From Streptomyces genisteinicus (lineage in GTDB: Bacteria > Actinomycetota > Actinomycetes > Streptomycetales > Streptomycetaceae), in contig NZ_CP060825.1 of assembly GCF_014489615.1 (NCBI RefSeq), forward strand, positions 682,001 through 746,000: 64,000 nt of DNA, read 5' to 3'. Positions 18,043-26,700 of this stretch are shown piece after piece. A program made the position numbers and the translations under genes. Below the pieces are notes generated by a model, which worked only from the letters and a program-made list of their open reading frames with translations, ran no database searches and had not been told where the DNA came from. Positions within the stretch are counted from its first letter, which is position 1; every line of letters starts with the position of its first letter.

Positions 18043-18702
18043 TCAGGGTTCGATCAGGCCGGAGCGGATCGCGTAGCGGGTGAGGGCCAGACGGTCGCGG
18101 AGTCCCAGCTTTCCCAGCAGATTGGCCCGGTGGCGCTGGACGGTCTTGACGCTGATGAAGAGCGTCTCCGCGATCTCCTTGGACGACTGTCCCTCCGCCA
18201 CCAGCTTGAGGACCTCCTCCTCCCGCGCCGTGAGGATCTCCTCCTCCGCGTCCTCGCCGAGGCGCGCGCGGTCCAGGTAGTTGCGGATCAGCGCCGTCAC
18301 GGCGCCCGGGTAGAGGAAGGATTCGCCGCGCATCGCCGCCCGGCACGCCGCCACCAGGTCGCGGTCGGCCACGGACTTCAGGACGTAGCCGCAGGCCCCC
18401 GCCTTCAGGGCCTGGAAGAAGTACTGGTCGTTGTCGTACATCGTCAGCATCAGGATGCGCAGCCCCGGACGGAGCGACGACATCTCGCGCGCGGCCTGGA
18501 TGCCGGTCATCCGCGGCATGCCGATGTCGAGGACCGCGAGGTCGACCTCGCGGGTGCGGACCATCTCGACGGCCTCCGCGCCGTCGCCCGCCTCCGCCAC
18601 CACCCGCAGGCCGGGCTCCCCGTCGAGGATGAGCCGTACGCCCCTGCGCACCAGCGCGTGGTCGTCGGCCAGCAGGATCCGGATCTCCGGCGTGCCCGTC
18701 AT
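18043..18702 (-). CDS. NarL/LuxR-type response regulator
   Basis: The 219-residue protein has a receiver domain with the acidic pair in LLADDHALVRRG, phosphoacceptor Asp59 in LAVLDIGMPRMTG, and the conserved Lys in YVLKSVADRDL. A LuxR helix-turn-helix (about 150-210, LTAREEEVLKLVAEGQSSKEIAETLFIS) follows. Its ATG overlaps the kinase stop by four bases (ATGA), so the two are co-translated. Targets are unknown; the divergent DksA-type genes on the other side of the kinase are candidates. Confidence 0.93.
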   Translation of the reverse strand: MTGTPEIRILLADDHALVRRGVRLILDGEPGLRVVAEAGDGAEAVEMVRTREVDLAVLDIGMPRMTGIQAAREMSSLRPGLRILMLTMYDNDQYFFQALKAGACGYVLKSVADRDLVAACRAAMRGESFLYPGAVTALIRNYLDRARLGEDAEEEILTAREEEVLKLVAEGQSSKEIAETLFISVKTVQRHRANLLGKLGLRDRLALTRYAIRSGLIEP

Positions 18703-19766
18703 GGCAGCCCTTCCTCGGGAGCGGCGGGGGCGGCGGGAGCCACGGGAGCGGCCGGGGCCGAGGCGTGCGCCGCGGGAGCGGCCGGGGCCGAGGCGTGCGC
18801 CGCCGGAACCGAAGCCACCGGCGCCGCCGGCACCGGCACCGTGAGCCGCACCGCGGAGCCGCCGCCCGGCAGGGGGCGGATCTCGAAGGCGGCGCCCAGC
18901 AGCAGCGCGCGCTCGCGCATCCCGCGGATGCCGGCGCCGTCCCGTGCCAGCCCCACGCCCCGCCCGTCGTCGCTGACGGTCAGCGTCACCGACCCGGCCG
19001 TACCGCTCAGTTCGACGGTCACGTGCCGCGCCTCGGCGTGCCGGGCGACGTTGGTCAGGCTCTCCTGCGCGACGCGGTACACCACGAGCTCGCTCATCCG
19101 GTCGAGGGCGGGCAGGCCGCTGTCGAAGCGGCGCCGGACACGCAGCCCGGTGTGGGTGGCGAACTCCGAGGCGAGCGCGGTCAGCGCGCTGACCAGCCCG
19201 AGGTCCTCCAGGACGCCGGGCCGCATCCGGCGGGCGAGCCGGCGGACCTCGTCGAGGCTGGCACGCGTGGTCTCCTGGGCGAGGCGCACGTCCTCGCGCA
19301 CCGGCCCCCCGGAGTGGTCGGCCGCCCGCTTCAGCGTCAGCAGGACCGCGGTCATGCTCTGGCCGACCTCGTCGTGCAGTTCCTGCGCGATCCGGCGCCG
19401 CTCGGACTCCTGGGCGTCCAGGGCGCGGGCGCTGCTGGCGGCACGTTCGGCCTCCAGCCGCTCGACCATGTCGTTGAAGCCGGCGATCAGTTCGCCCACC
19501 CCGCCGTGGCCCGGCACGGGCAGCCGCCCGCCGGGGCGGAGCAGGTCGACGGTGGTCATCTGCCGGGTCAGCCGGTCCAGCGGCGCCAGGCCGATGCGCA
19601 GCAGTGCCGCGTTGGCGACGAGCATGACGCCGAGCCCGCCGAGAAGGATCACCGTCTCGGTGAGCAGTACGGGCACGGAGACCGTCACCGGCGCCCACAG
19701 CAGCAGCGCCGTGGCACCTCCGAGCACCAGGGCGTTGAGCGCGAAAATCCGCCAGAACAGGGACAC
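18699..19766 (-). CDS. Sensor histidine kinase, HisKA_3 type
   Basis: I place the start at GTG 19766 because AAGGAGGAGG lies 11 bases upstream; a longer frame from GTG 19805 would encode that Shine-Dalgarno sequence. The 355-residue protein has two membrane segments (about 5-25 and 33-55), a HAMP-like linker, a coiled coil, and a dimerisation helix with phosphoacceptor His131 in RRRIAQELHDEVGQ. The HATPase domain has N-box ESLTNVARHA and G-box DDGRGVG with GIRGMRERA. The short extracytoplasmic loop means sensing is probably within the membrane. The last 55 residues are an Ala/Pro/Ser tail with a duplicated decapeptide unit. Confidence 0.9.
   Translation of the reverse strand: MSLFWRIFALNALVLGGATALLLWAPVTVSVPVLLTETVILLGGLGVMLVANAALLRIGLAPLDRLTRQMTTVDLLRPGGRLPVPGHGGVGELIAGFNDMVERLEAERAASSARALDAQESERRRIAQELHDEVGQSMTAVLLTLKRAADHSGGPVREDVRLAQETTRASLDEVRRLARRMRPGVLEDLGLVSALTALASEFATHTGLRVRRRFDSGLPALDRMSELVVYRVAQESLTNVARHAEARHVTVELSGTAGSVTLTVSDDGRGVGLARDGAGIRGMRERALLLGAAFEIRPLPGGGSAVRLTVPVPAAPVASVPAAHASAPAAPAAHASAPAAPVAPAAPAAPEEGLP
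18743..18802. repeat. Perfect 30-bp tandem duplication in kinase C-terminus
   Basis: Two identical 30-bp units (18743-18772, 18773-18802) lie in frame inside the histidine-kinase gene and encode two copies of an Ala/Ser/Pro/His decapeptide. Perfect identity suggests recent slippage or a variable-length tail. Confidence 0.9.
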
Positions 19767-20031
19767 GGCGTACCTGACCTCCTCCTTCGTCGCAGGTGCT
19801 TCCACTATGGGCCACCCGAACAGGAGGCAGGTACCGGGTCGGCGACCCCGTCCCGCCTACACCATCGGTGCCCCCGCAAATGGGGTCCGGGCCCGATGGC
19901 CCGGCAGGCCGCGAACAGCCAGGGTGGCAGTCAGGAACCCCTTGGCCTCCGCACCGCCGACCCGGCGGTGCGGACGTGTGTGCGCGGCACCCGCCGCGCG
20001 ACGCCGCGGCCGCCGCCCCGAAAGGATCGCC

Positions 20032-20358
20032 ATGTCGCCCGACGCGATTCGCTCCGCCTCCCGTCCCCGCGGTGCCACGGAACAGGAGGTCCGGCAGCGC
20101 CTGGACCACGAGCGGGCCTCCCGCCTCACCCAGCTCGAGGCGATCACGGAGGAGCGGAACGAGGCTCCGCGCGAGCTGATGCTCTCCCAGCGGGCGGCGA
20201 TCCACCGGGTCCTGACCGAGATCGAGGCGGCCTTCGCCCGCCTGGAGCGCGGTACGTACGGACGCTGCGAGGGCTGTGCCGGGCCGGTCCCCGAGGAGCG
20301 GCTGGAGATCCTCCCGTACGCCCGGTGCTGCGTCGCCTGCCAGCGCCGGGCCGTGTGA
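20032..20358 (+). CDS. DksA/TraR-type zinc-finger protein
   Basis: This 108-residue protein starts at ATG 20032 behind AAAGGA. An N-terminal helical hairpin (RQRLDHERASRLTQLEAITEERN and ATH-like helix AAIHRVLTEIEAAFARLERG) leads to a four-cysteine zinc finger, YGRCEGCAGPVPEERLEILPYARCCVACQ. DksA/TraR proteins act in the RNA polymerase secondary channel. This small version lacks the two acidic residues of the E. coli DksA tip in recognisable form, so its effect on polymerase is uncertain. It is divergent from the histidine kinase and is followed by a second, longer family member. Confidence 0.88.
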   Translation: MSPDAIRSASRPRGATEQEVRQRLDHERASRLTQLEAITEERNEAPRELMLSQRAAIHRVLTEIEAAFARLERGTYGRCEGCAGPVPEERLEILPYARCCVACQRRAV

Positions 20359-20415
20359 CGGCACCACCGCCGACCCGGCCTGCCCGCCCCGCCCAGACCA
20401 CCGCGCGCACCAGGA

Positions 20416-21063
20416 GTGGTGACCGAAGTGAACAACCAGACGGCCGGCGTCCGCTCCGCGGGCCCGGCACCGGAGGACCTCGACGCGCTGCGCCACAGCC
20501 TGCGCGAGCAGCGCGCCTTCCGCAGGGAGCAGCTGCGTCGCCTGTCCGGCACGCGCACCGCCTCCCTTGGCGGGGCGCGCGAGGAGGCCGCGCTCGTGCG
20601 CGGCCGGGAGGACGGCGCGGACGGTGCCGCCTCGCGCGACGGCACCCCCGCACACGGGACCGAACCCGCCCCCGCCACCACCACCGACGCAACGGCTCCG
20701 GGTGCGCACGGCCCCGCCCGGACGGCCTCTCCGGCAGCGGACCCATCCGGTGCGGACGCATCCGGTGCGGACGGGTCAGGTGCGGGCCCATCCGGTGCGG
20801 ACGGCCCCGCGCAGGCGCCGTACCGCCCGGCCGGACGGTACGGCGCGCGGGCCGGGTCGGCCGGGGCCGTGCCCCGGGACCGGCTGGCCGCCTCCGCGCG
20901 AATGGTGCTCGCCGATGTGGAGGCCGCCCTGGCCCGGATGGACCAGGGCCGCTACGGCAGCTGCCACCTCTGCGCGCACCCGATCGCGCTCGACCGGCTG
21001 ACGGTGGTGCCGCAGGCCCGCTACTGCGGGCGCTGCCAGCATGTGCGGGAGGCGGGGCGGTGA
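20416..21063 (+). CDS. Second DksA/TraR-type zinc-finger protein with low-complexity linker
   Basis: About 215 residues. GTGs at 20416, 20419 and 20428 are all possible starts; AGGAG at 20412-20416 favours the later two. The N-terminal helix (DALRHSLREQRAFRREQLRRL) is followed by about 90 residues of Gly/Ala/Ser/Asp repeats (units like SGADASGADGSGAG). The second helix (MVLADVEAALARMDQG) and the zinc finger YGSCHLCAHPIALDRLTVVPQARYCGRCQ come last. The linker splits the usual coiled-coil arms. Its stop overlaps the start of the MreB-like gene (GTGA), so the two are coupled. Confidence 0.85.
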   Translation: MVTEVNNQTAGVRSAGPAPEDLDALRHSLREQRAFRREQLRRLSGTRTASLGGAREEAALVRGREDGADGAASRDGTPAHGTEPAPATTTDATAPGAHGPARTASPAADPSGADASGADGSGAGPSGADGPAQAPYRPAGRYGARAGSAGAVPRDRLAASARMVLADVEAALARMDQGRYGSCHLCAHPIALDRLTVVPQARYCGRCQHVREAGR

Positions 21064-21881
21064 GCCGCACCGCCGCGGGGGCGGACGCGGGACGGCGCCA
21101 CCCGCGGTGGCCGGCCTGCGGGCTCTGCCCGCGGTTCGCCATCGGCCTCGGCAGCTCCCGCACCCGCATCTGGACGCCCGGCCGGGGTGTCGTCCTCGAC
21201 GTGCCGACCGTGACGTTCCCGGGCGCCGGCGGAATCCATCCCGTCCAGCGCGGCGCCATCGTGGACACGGCCGGTGTCGGACGGATGTTGGACCGCCTGC
21301 TGGGCCGCCGCGTCTCGGGCCTCGGCCGCCCGCTGATCGTCCTCGGCACCCCTGTGCTCGGCGGGCCCGGGTTCCGCGGGGCGGCGCTGGAGGCCCTGGA
21401 GGTGCTGCGCCCCCGCACGGTGCTCACCGTGCCCACCGCCCGGGCGATCGCCCTCGGCGCGGGAGCGGACATGAGCCGGCCACTGGTGGTCGTGGACGTC
21501 GGGGCGCAGGTGACCGAGGTCGCCCTGCTCGCCGACGGAGCCGTGGCCGACGCGTACCGGACCGCGCTCGGGACCGCCGACGTCGACGACGCCATGCCGG
21601 CGGACGACCTGGCGGCGGCGGTGGCCGCCATGGTCGCGGACATGCGGGGCGCGGACCGCACCCCGCAGACCCGGAGCGCGCTGCGCCGGGGGGTGCTGCT
21701 GGCGGGCGGCGGTGCGCTGCGCCGGGACATCGCGTGCGCGCTGACGAGCGGACTGCGGGTGCCCGTACGCCCGGTGCCCGCGCCGCACACCGCCGCGCTG
21801 CGCGGTGCGGGCCAGGTGCTCGCCGCCGCGCACCGTCATCCGGCCTCCGCCGTCCGGGCGGGCCGCCCCGGCGACGACTGA
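21060..21881 (+). CDS. Short MreB/actin-like rod-shape-determining protein
   Basis: This 273-residue protein starts at GTG 21060, overlapping the preceding stop. It retains actin-fold landmarks: phosphate-1-like FAIGLGSSRTRIW, phosphate-2-like PLVVVDVGAQVTEVALLADG, and the adenosine-loop LLAGGGALRRDIA. Typical MreB has about 340 residues, so roughly 70 are missing, mostly from the subdomains around 150-230. Loss of some conserved acidic residues means ATP hydrolysis and polymerisation are uncertain. Coupling to a DksA-type protein and a membrane protein downstream suggests a stress- or development-linked role rather than the main wall-synthesis MreB. Confidence 0.75.
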   Translation: MSRTAAGADAGRRHPRWPACGLCPRFAIGLGSSRTRIWTPGRGVVLDVPTVTFPGAGGIHPVQRGAIVDTAGVGRMLDRLLGRRVSGLGRPLIVLGTPVLGGPGFRGAALEALEVLRPRTVLTVPTARAIALGAGADMSRPLVVVDVGAQVTEVALLADGAVADAYRTALGTADVDDAMPADDLAAAVAAMVADMRGADRTPQTRSALRRGVLLAGGGALRRDIACALTSGLRVPVRPVPAPHTAALRGAGQVLAAAHRHPASAVRAGRPGDD

Positions 21882-21909
21882 CACCGCCTCACCTCACACA
21901 GGAGCAGAG

Positions 21910-22533
21910 ATGCACGATCCGGTCCCCCGCGCCCAGCCTCCGCCCGTCCGGCCGCTGCCGCCCTGGCTGTGCCGCTGGCGCCGCAACCCGCTGCGCCGCC
22001 GGTCCGACCTCGTGCGGGCGTGGATCGCGCTCGCCGCGGTCACCGCCGTCCTGGGCGCCGTCCCCGTGGCCGCCGTGGCCGTGGGCCGCGCGGCCCACGG
22101 CTCGCTCTCCGCCGCCGCCGACGCCCGCGCGGCGTCGCTGCACCTGGTCACCGCGGTGGTGGAACGTGACGCGCCGCGGCACCCCGAACCCGGCTCGGAC
22201 GAGGCGGACCTGGCCCGGTATCCGGCGCCGGTCCGCTGGACCGGCCCGGACGGGCGGGTGCACCGCGGCGAGACGGAAGTGCCGGCGGGGGTGTCGGCCG
22301 GCACGACGGTCGCGCTGTGGTGCGACGACCGGGGCAGGGCGGTCCGTGCCCCGATGTCCCCGGAGGAGGTCCGCAACCGTTCCGTCGGCTGGGCGGCTGT
22401 GGCGGGCGTGTCGGTGGCTGTGGCGGGGGCGGTCGTGTACGCCGTCGTAGGCCGGTTCCTCGACCGGCGGCGGCTGGCCGAGTGGGACGCCGCGTGGGCG
22501 GCGGCCGCCCCCCGCTGGTCGGCGTCGGCCTGA
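21910..22533 (+). CDS. Rv1733c-family membrane protein
   Basis: The 207-residue protein starts at ATG 21910 with AGGAGCAG upstream. A cytoplasmic Arg-rich start containing RRNPLRRRSDLVRAW (the family signature) leads to a membrane segment (about 38-60), an extracytoplasmic domain with RYPAPVRWTGPDGRVHRGETEVPAG, and a second segment (about 160-182) before a charged tail. Rv1733c-type proteins are of unknown function; the mycobacterial prototype belongs to the dormancy response. It follows the MreB-like gene by 28 bases. A paralogue occurs at 43904. Confidence 0.85.
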   Translation: MHDPVPRAQPPPVRPLPPWLCRWRRNPLRRRSDLVRAWIALAAVTAVLGAVPVAAVAVGRAAHGSLSAAADARAASLHLVTAVVERDAPRHPEPGSDEADLARYPAPVRWTGPDGRVHRGETEVPAGVSAGTTVALWCDDRGRAVRAPMSPEEVRNRSVGWAAVAGVSVAVAGAVVYAVVGRFLDRRRLAEWDAAWAAAAPRWSASA

Positions 22534-22745
22534 CCGGCGCACGGTGCGGGGCTGTTCGGGCCCGTCGCGGGCCGCCGGAGCGGAAGGACCGCGGAACGCG
22601 ACCGGCCGCGGGACGAGGAGGACCGGGCCCGCTGCGCCGCCGGACGTCGCCGCCCCGCGGAGCGCCGCCCGGCCGGAGGCGGCCGCCCTGACCGGGCCGG
22701 CCGCACCGGTCAGGAATCGAGAAGCAGCGGCCCCGGGAGCCCGCC

Positions 22746-22751
22746 TAGCGT
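22746..22751 (+). promoter_or_regulatory. -10 hexamer TAGCGT, leaderless glyoxalase-like gene
   Basis: TAGCGT ends seven bases before ATG 22759, the geometry of a leaderless transcript. No Shine-Dalgarno sequence is present. Confidence 0.55.
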
Positions 22752-22758
22752 GACGTGC

Positions 22759-23376
22759 ATGAACATCGAAACCGTCACCCTCGAGGTGGCCGACCCCACG
22801 GCTGCCGCCCGCTTCTACTCCGCCTTCGGTCTGGGCGGCCGTATCGCCCTGCGGGAGTCGGACGCGCCGACGACCGGATTCCGCGGCTTCTCGCTGTCCG
22901 TCACGGTCTCCCGGCCGGCGGACGTGGACGCGTTCACCGGTGCCGCCCTGGACGCCGGGGCCACCGTCCTGAAGCCGGCCGCCAAGTCGTTCTGGGGCTA
23001 CGGCGGCGTCCTGAGGGCGCCGGACGGGACGATCTGGAAGATCGCCACCTCCGCCCGGAAGGACGCCGGCCCGGCCACCGGGGAGATCGACCGGCTGGTG
23101 CTCCTGCTCGGTGCCTCGGACGTCCTCGCGAGCAAGCGGTTCTACGTCGGACGCGGACTCACCGTGGCGAAGAGCTTCGGCCGCAAGTACGTGGAGTTCG
23201 CCTCGGATCCGGGCCCCGTGCAGCTCGCCCTGTACGGGCGCCGTGCCCTGGCCAAGGACGTCGGCGTGCCCGAGGAGGGCACGGGGTCCCACCGGATCGT
23301 CCTCGGGGGCGACGGTGCCTTCACCGACCCGGACGGGTTCGCCTGGGAGGCCGCCGCCCTGACCACCACGCCCTGA
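22759..23376 (+). CDS. VOC-superfamily (glyoxalase-like) protein
   Basis: The 205-residue protein begins MNIETVTLEVADPTAAARFYSAFGLG and has a second related half, IDRLVLLLGASDVLASKRFYVGRGL. These are the two beta-alpha-beta-beta-beta modules of vicinal-oxygen-chelate proteins. Each half ends with a PDG motif (RAPDGTIWKIATS and TDPDGFAWEAAAL). Metal-ligand His and Glu positions are not clearly conserved, so an enzymatic role cannot be assigned; resistance or binding functions are possible. The ATG at 22759 is preferred over GTG 22750 because of the -10 hexamer seven bases upstream. It converges with the protease/NTPase locus. Confidence 0.85.
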   Translation: MNIETVTLEVADPTAAARFYSAFGLGGRIALRESDAPTTGFRGFSLSVTVSRPADVDAFTGAALDAGATVLKPAAKSFWGYGGVLRAPDGTIWKIATSARKDAGPATGEIDRLVLLLGASDVLASKRFYVGRGLTVAKSFGRKYVEFASDPGPVQLALYGRRALAKDVGVPEEGTGSHRIVLGGDGAFTDPDGFAWEAAALTTTP

Positions 23377-23623
23377 CCCGGTGCCCGCGCCGGTCCCCCT
23401 TCCCGCCGGTTCCCGGCCGGGGCGGGGCGCACACCCGGCAGCGATCCCGTCCGGGCTGCCGGAACGTGACGGTGCCGGAGGCGCTGCCCGCGGTGTGCAC
23501 CGGACCGCCGTCGAGGGGGTGACCGGTGCCCTCGCCCCGCGGGGCCGATGCCCCGCACCGCGCGGGCCCCGGCATCCGGAGAGGGGGATGATCCGCGGGC
23601 GGGAACGGGGCGGGTGCCGCCCG

Positions 23624-23785
23624 TCACTCGCCGGGGAGCTCGGCGATTTCGTCGCCGACCTCGGTCGTCGTGAAAGCGTAGTCGCTGACTTGGGCGTCGA
23701 GCGGGCCGACCGGCGGCTGCGCAGGATCGGCCGCAGCCGCTTGCTGCTGCTCGGGCTCGTCCGGTTGTTCCGACGGGTCGGACAC
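23624..23785 (-). CDS. Small acidic peptide (53 aa) downstream of protease-NTPase-TPR gene
   Basis: The frame runs from GTG 23785 to TGA 23624 with GGGGAGA five bases before the start. It follows the stop of the protease-NTPase-TPR gene by only 11 bases, so it is almost certainly co-transcribed. The peptide (start MSDPSEQPDEPEQQQAAAAD) has 13 Asp/Glu residues and no Lys, Arg, His or Cys. The N-terminal half is Pro/Gln/Ala-rich, and the C-terminal part SDYAFTTTEVGDEIAELPGE looks more ordered. I do not recognise a family. In this context it could be a substrate, inhibitor or effector of the neighbouring protease. Short length leaves some doubt, but spacing and ribosome site argue for a real gene. 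Confidence 0.65.
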   Translation of the reverse strand: MSDPSEQPDEPEQQQAAAADPAQPPVGPLDAQVSDYAFTTTEVGDEIAELPGE

Positions 23786-23796
23786 GGTGTCTCCCC

Positions 23797-26700
23797 TCAC
23801 GTGACCTGTGAGCGGGAGTTTACGGGACCGTCGGTGCCCAGCTCGCTCAGCGCCGCCGCGCAGCGCTCGGCCAGCGGGGTCGCACCGCAGGCTGCCGCGT
23901 CCTGCGCCGCGCGGCGCAGCATCCCACGGGCGGCCACCGGATCACGGGCCGCGACGGCCAGGCCCCGGGCCAGCAGGATGTGCGCGCTGTCGCGTCCGGG
24001 CGGGTTCCACCCGGCCGAACACGCCTGACCGAGAAGGCGCATGGCCTCCTCCGTGGCCTCCTCGGAGTCCGCCGGCCGGCCGGACTGCCGCAGCAGTACG
24101 GCGTGGTCGGTGAGCGCGACCGCGAGTCGTCCGGTGGCGGCTGCCGCGCCGTCCGCCGCGAGGGTACGGCGCAGGGCGACGGCTTCGGCCGTCGCGTCGA
24201 CGGCGGACGCGGTACGGCCGACACCGGTCAACCGGGCGGCCAGGCCCACGAGTACATGGGCCAGGTCGGACATCCGGGGTGCCGACGTGCCGTCTCCGAC
24301 CAGTCTGCGGTGGATGGCCGCCGCTTCCTGCGCACAGGCCAGCGCCAGATCGGGCGCGCGCAGCGCGGCGTAGAGGCGGCCCTGGTCGTGCAGGGCCCTG
24401 CCCAGCCCGGTCAGATGACCGTCCGGCGACCTCTCGGCAAGCTCCCGCAACGTGTCGACGGCCTCGCCCAGCGGCTCGATGGCCTTCTCCGGGGCGCCCG
24501 CGGCCTGGAGGTACACCGCGTAACTCAGCAGCGAGCCCGCCAGTTCCTCGGCAGGGCGGTCCGGGTCACGGGCCGCGAGATGCCGGCGGATGGCCACGCT
24601 GCGGGCGCCCGCGCGCAGCGCGTCGGCGATGCGGTCGGCCCGGTGGCACCAACGGGCGTGATGGTGAAGGATCTTGGCCAGCCGCGCCGCCTCCTCGGTG
24701 CCGGCCGTGGCATGGTCCTCGGATCCGGCGCCCTCCCCGGCCAGGGCCAGCAGGCGGTCCCCGGTCCGTGCGGCGTCGTCGAACCGTCCCACGTCGGCGA
24801 GCCGGGCGCCGTAGCCGAGGAGCAGGTCGATCAGCTCGGCGGGAGCCGCGTCCTCGGCCCGCAGCCGCACCGCCTCCTCCGCGGCCTCGACGGCTTCTTG
24901 GTGGCGCCCGGTCGCGGACAGCCGGTAGGCGAGGGCGAGCAGTGCCCCGGCCAGTGACCCCGGCGCGGTGTCTGCCGCGGTCCGCAGCCCGGCGACGTTC
25001 TGCCGGGCCATGACCAGGGCCGGGCGGGCGAGGACCTCCGTGTATCGCGGTACGGCGGAGAGCAGGTCGCCGGGGAGTGCCGCGTCCGGGGAGGGGGCGT
25101 CCGGTCCTGTGGTCGCCGCTGTGTTCATCAGGACCGCGTCGAGGGCGGTGGTGAGGGTGTCGCCGGGTTCCTGGACCAGCAGATCCATGGCGGCGAAGGC
25201 GAGCGGGCGCGGGCGGGCGGCCACGGCGGCGACGATCCGCTCCCGCAGTTCCGGGAACGGCTCGCCCGCCCGGCACAGCGTCCGCAGCAGGTGGACGGAC
25301 TGTTCCGCGGGGGTCCGTGCGGCGATCTCGGAGAGGAGTTCGGGGAAGTCCCGCAGCGTGGAACCCACTTGGTGGGCAGCCAGCGGGTCCGGGGACAGGC
25401 CCGTCCAGTAGGTGTCCTGTCCGCCGTACAGCTCGTGGACCCATACGGCGGCGGCGAGCCGGGTGTTCCCGGTCTCGCCGGTCATGCAGTCGAGGCGGGC
25501 CAGAAGAGCCCTGGCCTCGGTCGGTGTGGCCGCCCGGTGCAGGGTGGCGGCGGCGACGAGTTGGCGGAGGGTGGCGGGGTGGAGATGGCCGATGCCGTTG
25601 GCGGTCGCGGTCCGGGTCCAGTAGTGCTCCTCGTGCAGGAGCAGGATGTCTTCCTCGCGGGCCGCGGGGGCGGTGCGCTTCGGGGTGGGGCCGGCGCGTT
25701 CCAGCAGGCTGGTCAGTGCGGCCATGGTGAGGGCGAGCGCACTCGAGTAGCGGGAACCGGCAAGGTGCGGCGGGGCCGGTGGCGGTTGGCTCGCCTCCCT
25801 GTCCGGCACTCCGGTGAGGGCCGCGAGCGCGGGTGCCAGCGCGACGGCCGCGCGCCGGAACGCCTCGGCCCGGCTGCGCGGGTCCTGAGCCAGCGGCCCC
25901 AGGTGCATCACCGCCTCCGGTGGAAGCTCGCGCAGCGCCCGCGTGGTGACCCGGGCGTGCCGCCACCACTCGCCCGCGCCGCGTGCGAGCAGCAGCAGAC
26001 GGACGGGGGCCGCACCGCCAGTTCCCGGGCGCAGGGCCCGCAGGCAGGCGCGCAACTGTCCGGAGCGGGTCTCGGCGTAGTCCAGTACCAGCAGCAGGGG
26101 GTCCGACAGGGTGGCGAGCAGGTCGAGGCGGTCGTCGGGGCACTGGTCGTCCAGGAAGCCGGCCGCCCAGCCGCGATCCGTCATCCGTTCCACGAGTTCG
26201 CGGGCCAGCCGGGTCTTGCCCTGGCCGCCGGGCGCGGCCAGTAACCGCAGGGAGAAGTCCGGTGGTTCCCGGCACCAGTCGGTGAGGGCGGTCAGCACGC
26301 CGTCCCGGCCGTGGCAGCCGACCGGGCTCACCTCGGCGCGCAGCAGCCCCGCGGGGGATCCGGGTGGCACGGGCGGGGAGAGCAGCACGGGGGTGAGTTC
26401 GACGCTGCGGGGGCGTACGCGTCCGAGGAGCCCTACCACGTCCGGGTCGGCGAGGACCGACTCGACGGGGACGGCGGTGAGCGCGCCCCCGGCCGGATCT
26501 CCCGGATCGACGCTGACCAGGCCGACCAGCAGCCCCTCGCACACCACACCCGATCCGGACATCCCGCTCCATCGGGTCGTCGGGCGCAGGCGCGCGCCAG
26601 TGGCCCGAATCGCGGACGGCGGCGGGGTCTGTGCGGGCGGGACCGGGGTGTGGACCGTGATCTCGTAGCGGCCGGCCTTCAGACGGCTCCCCGGGGTGAT

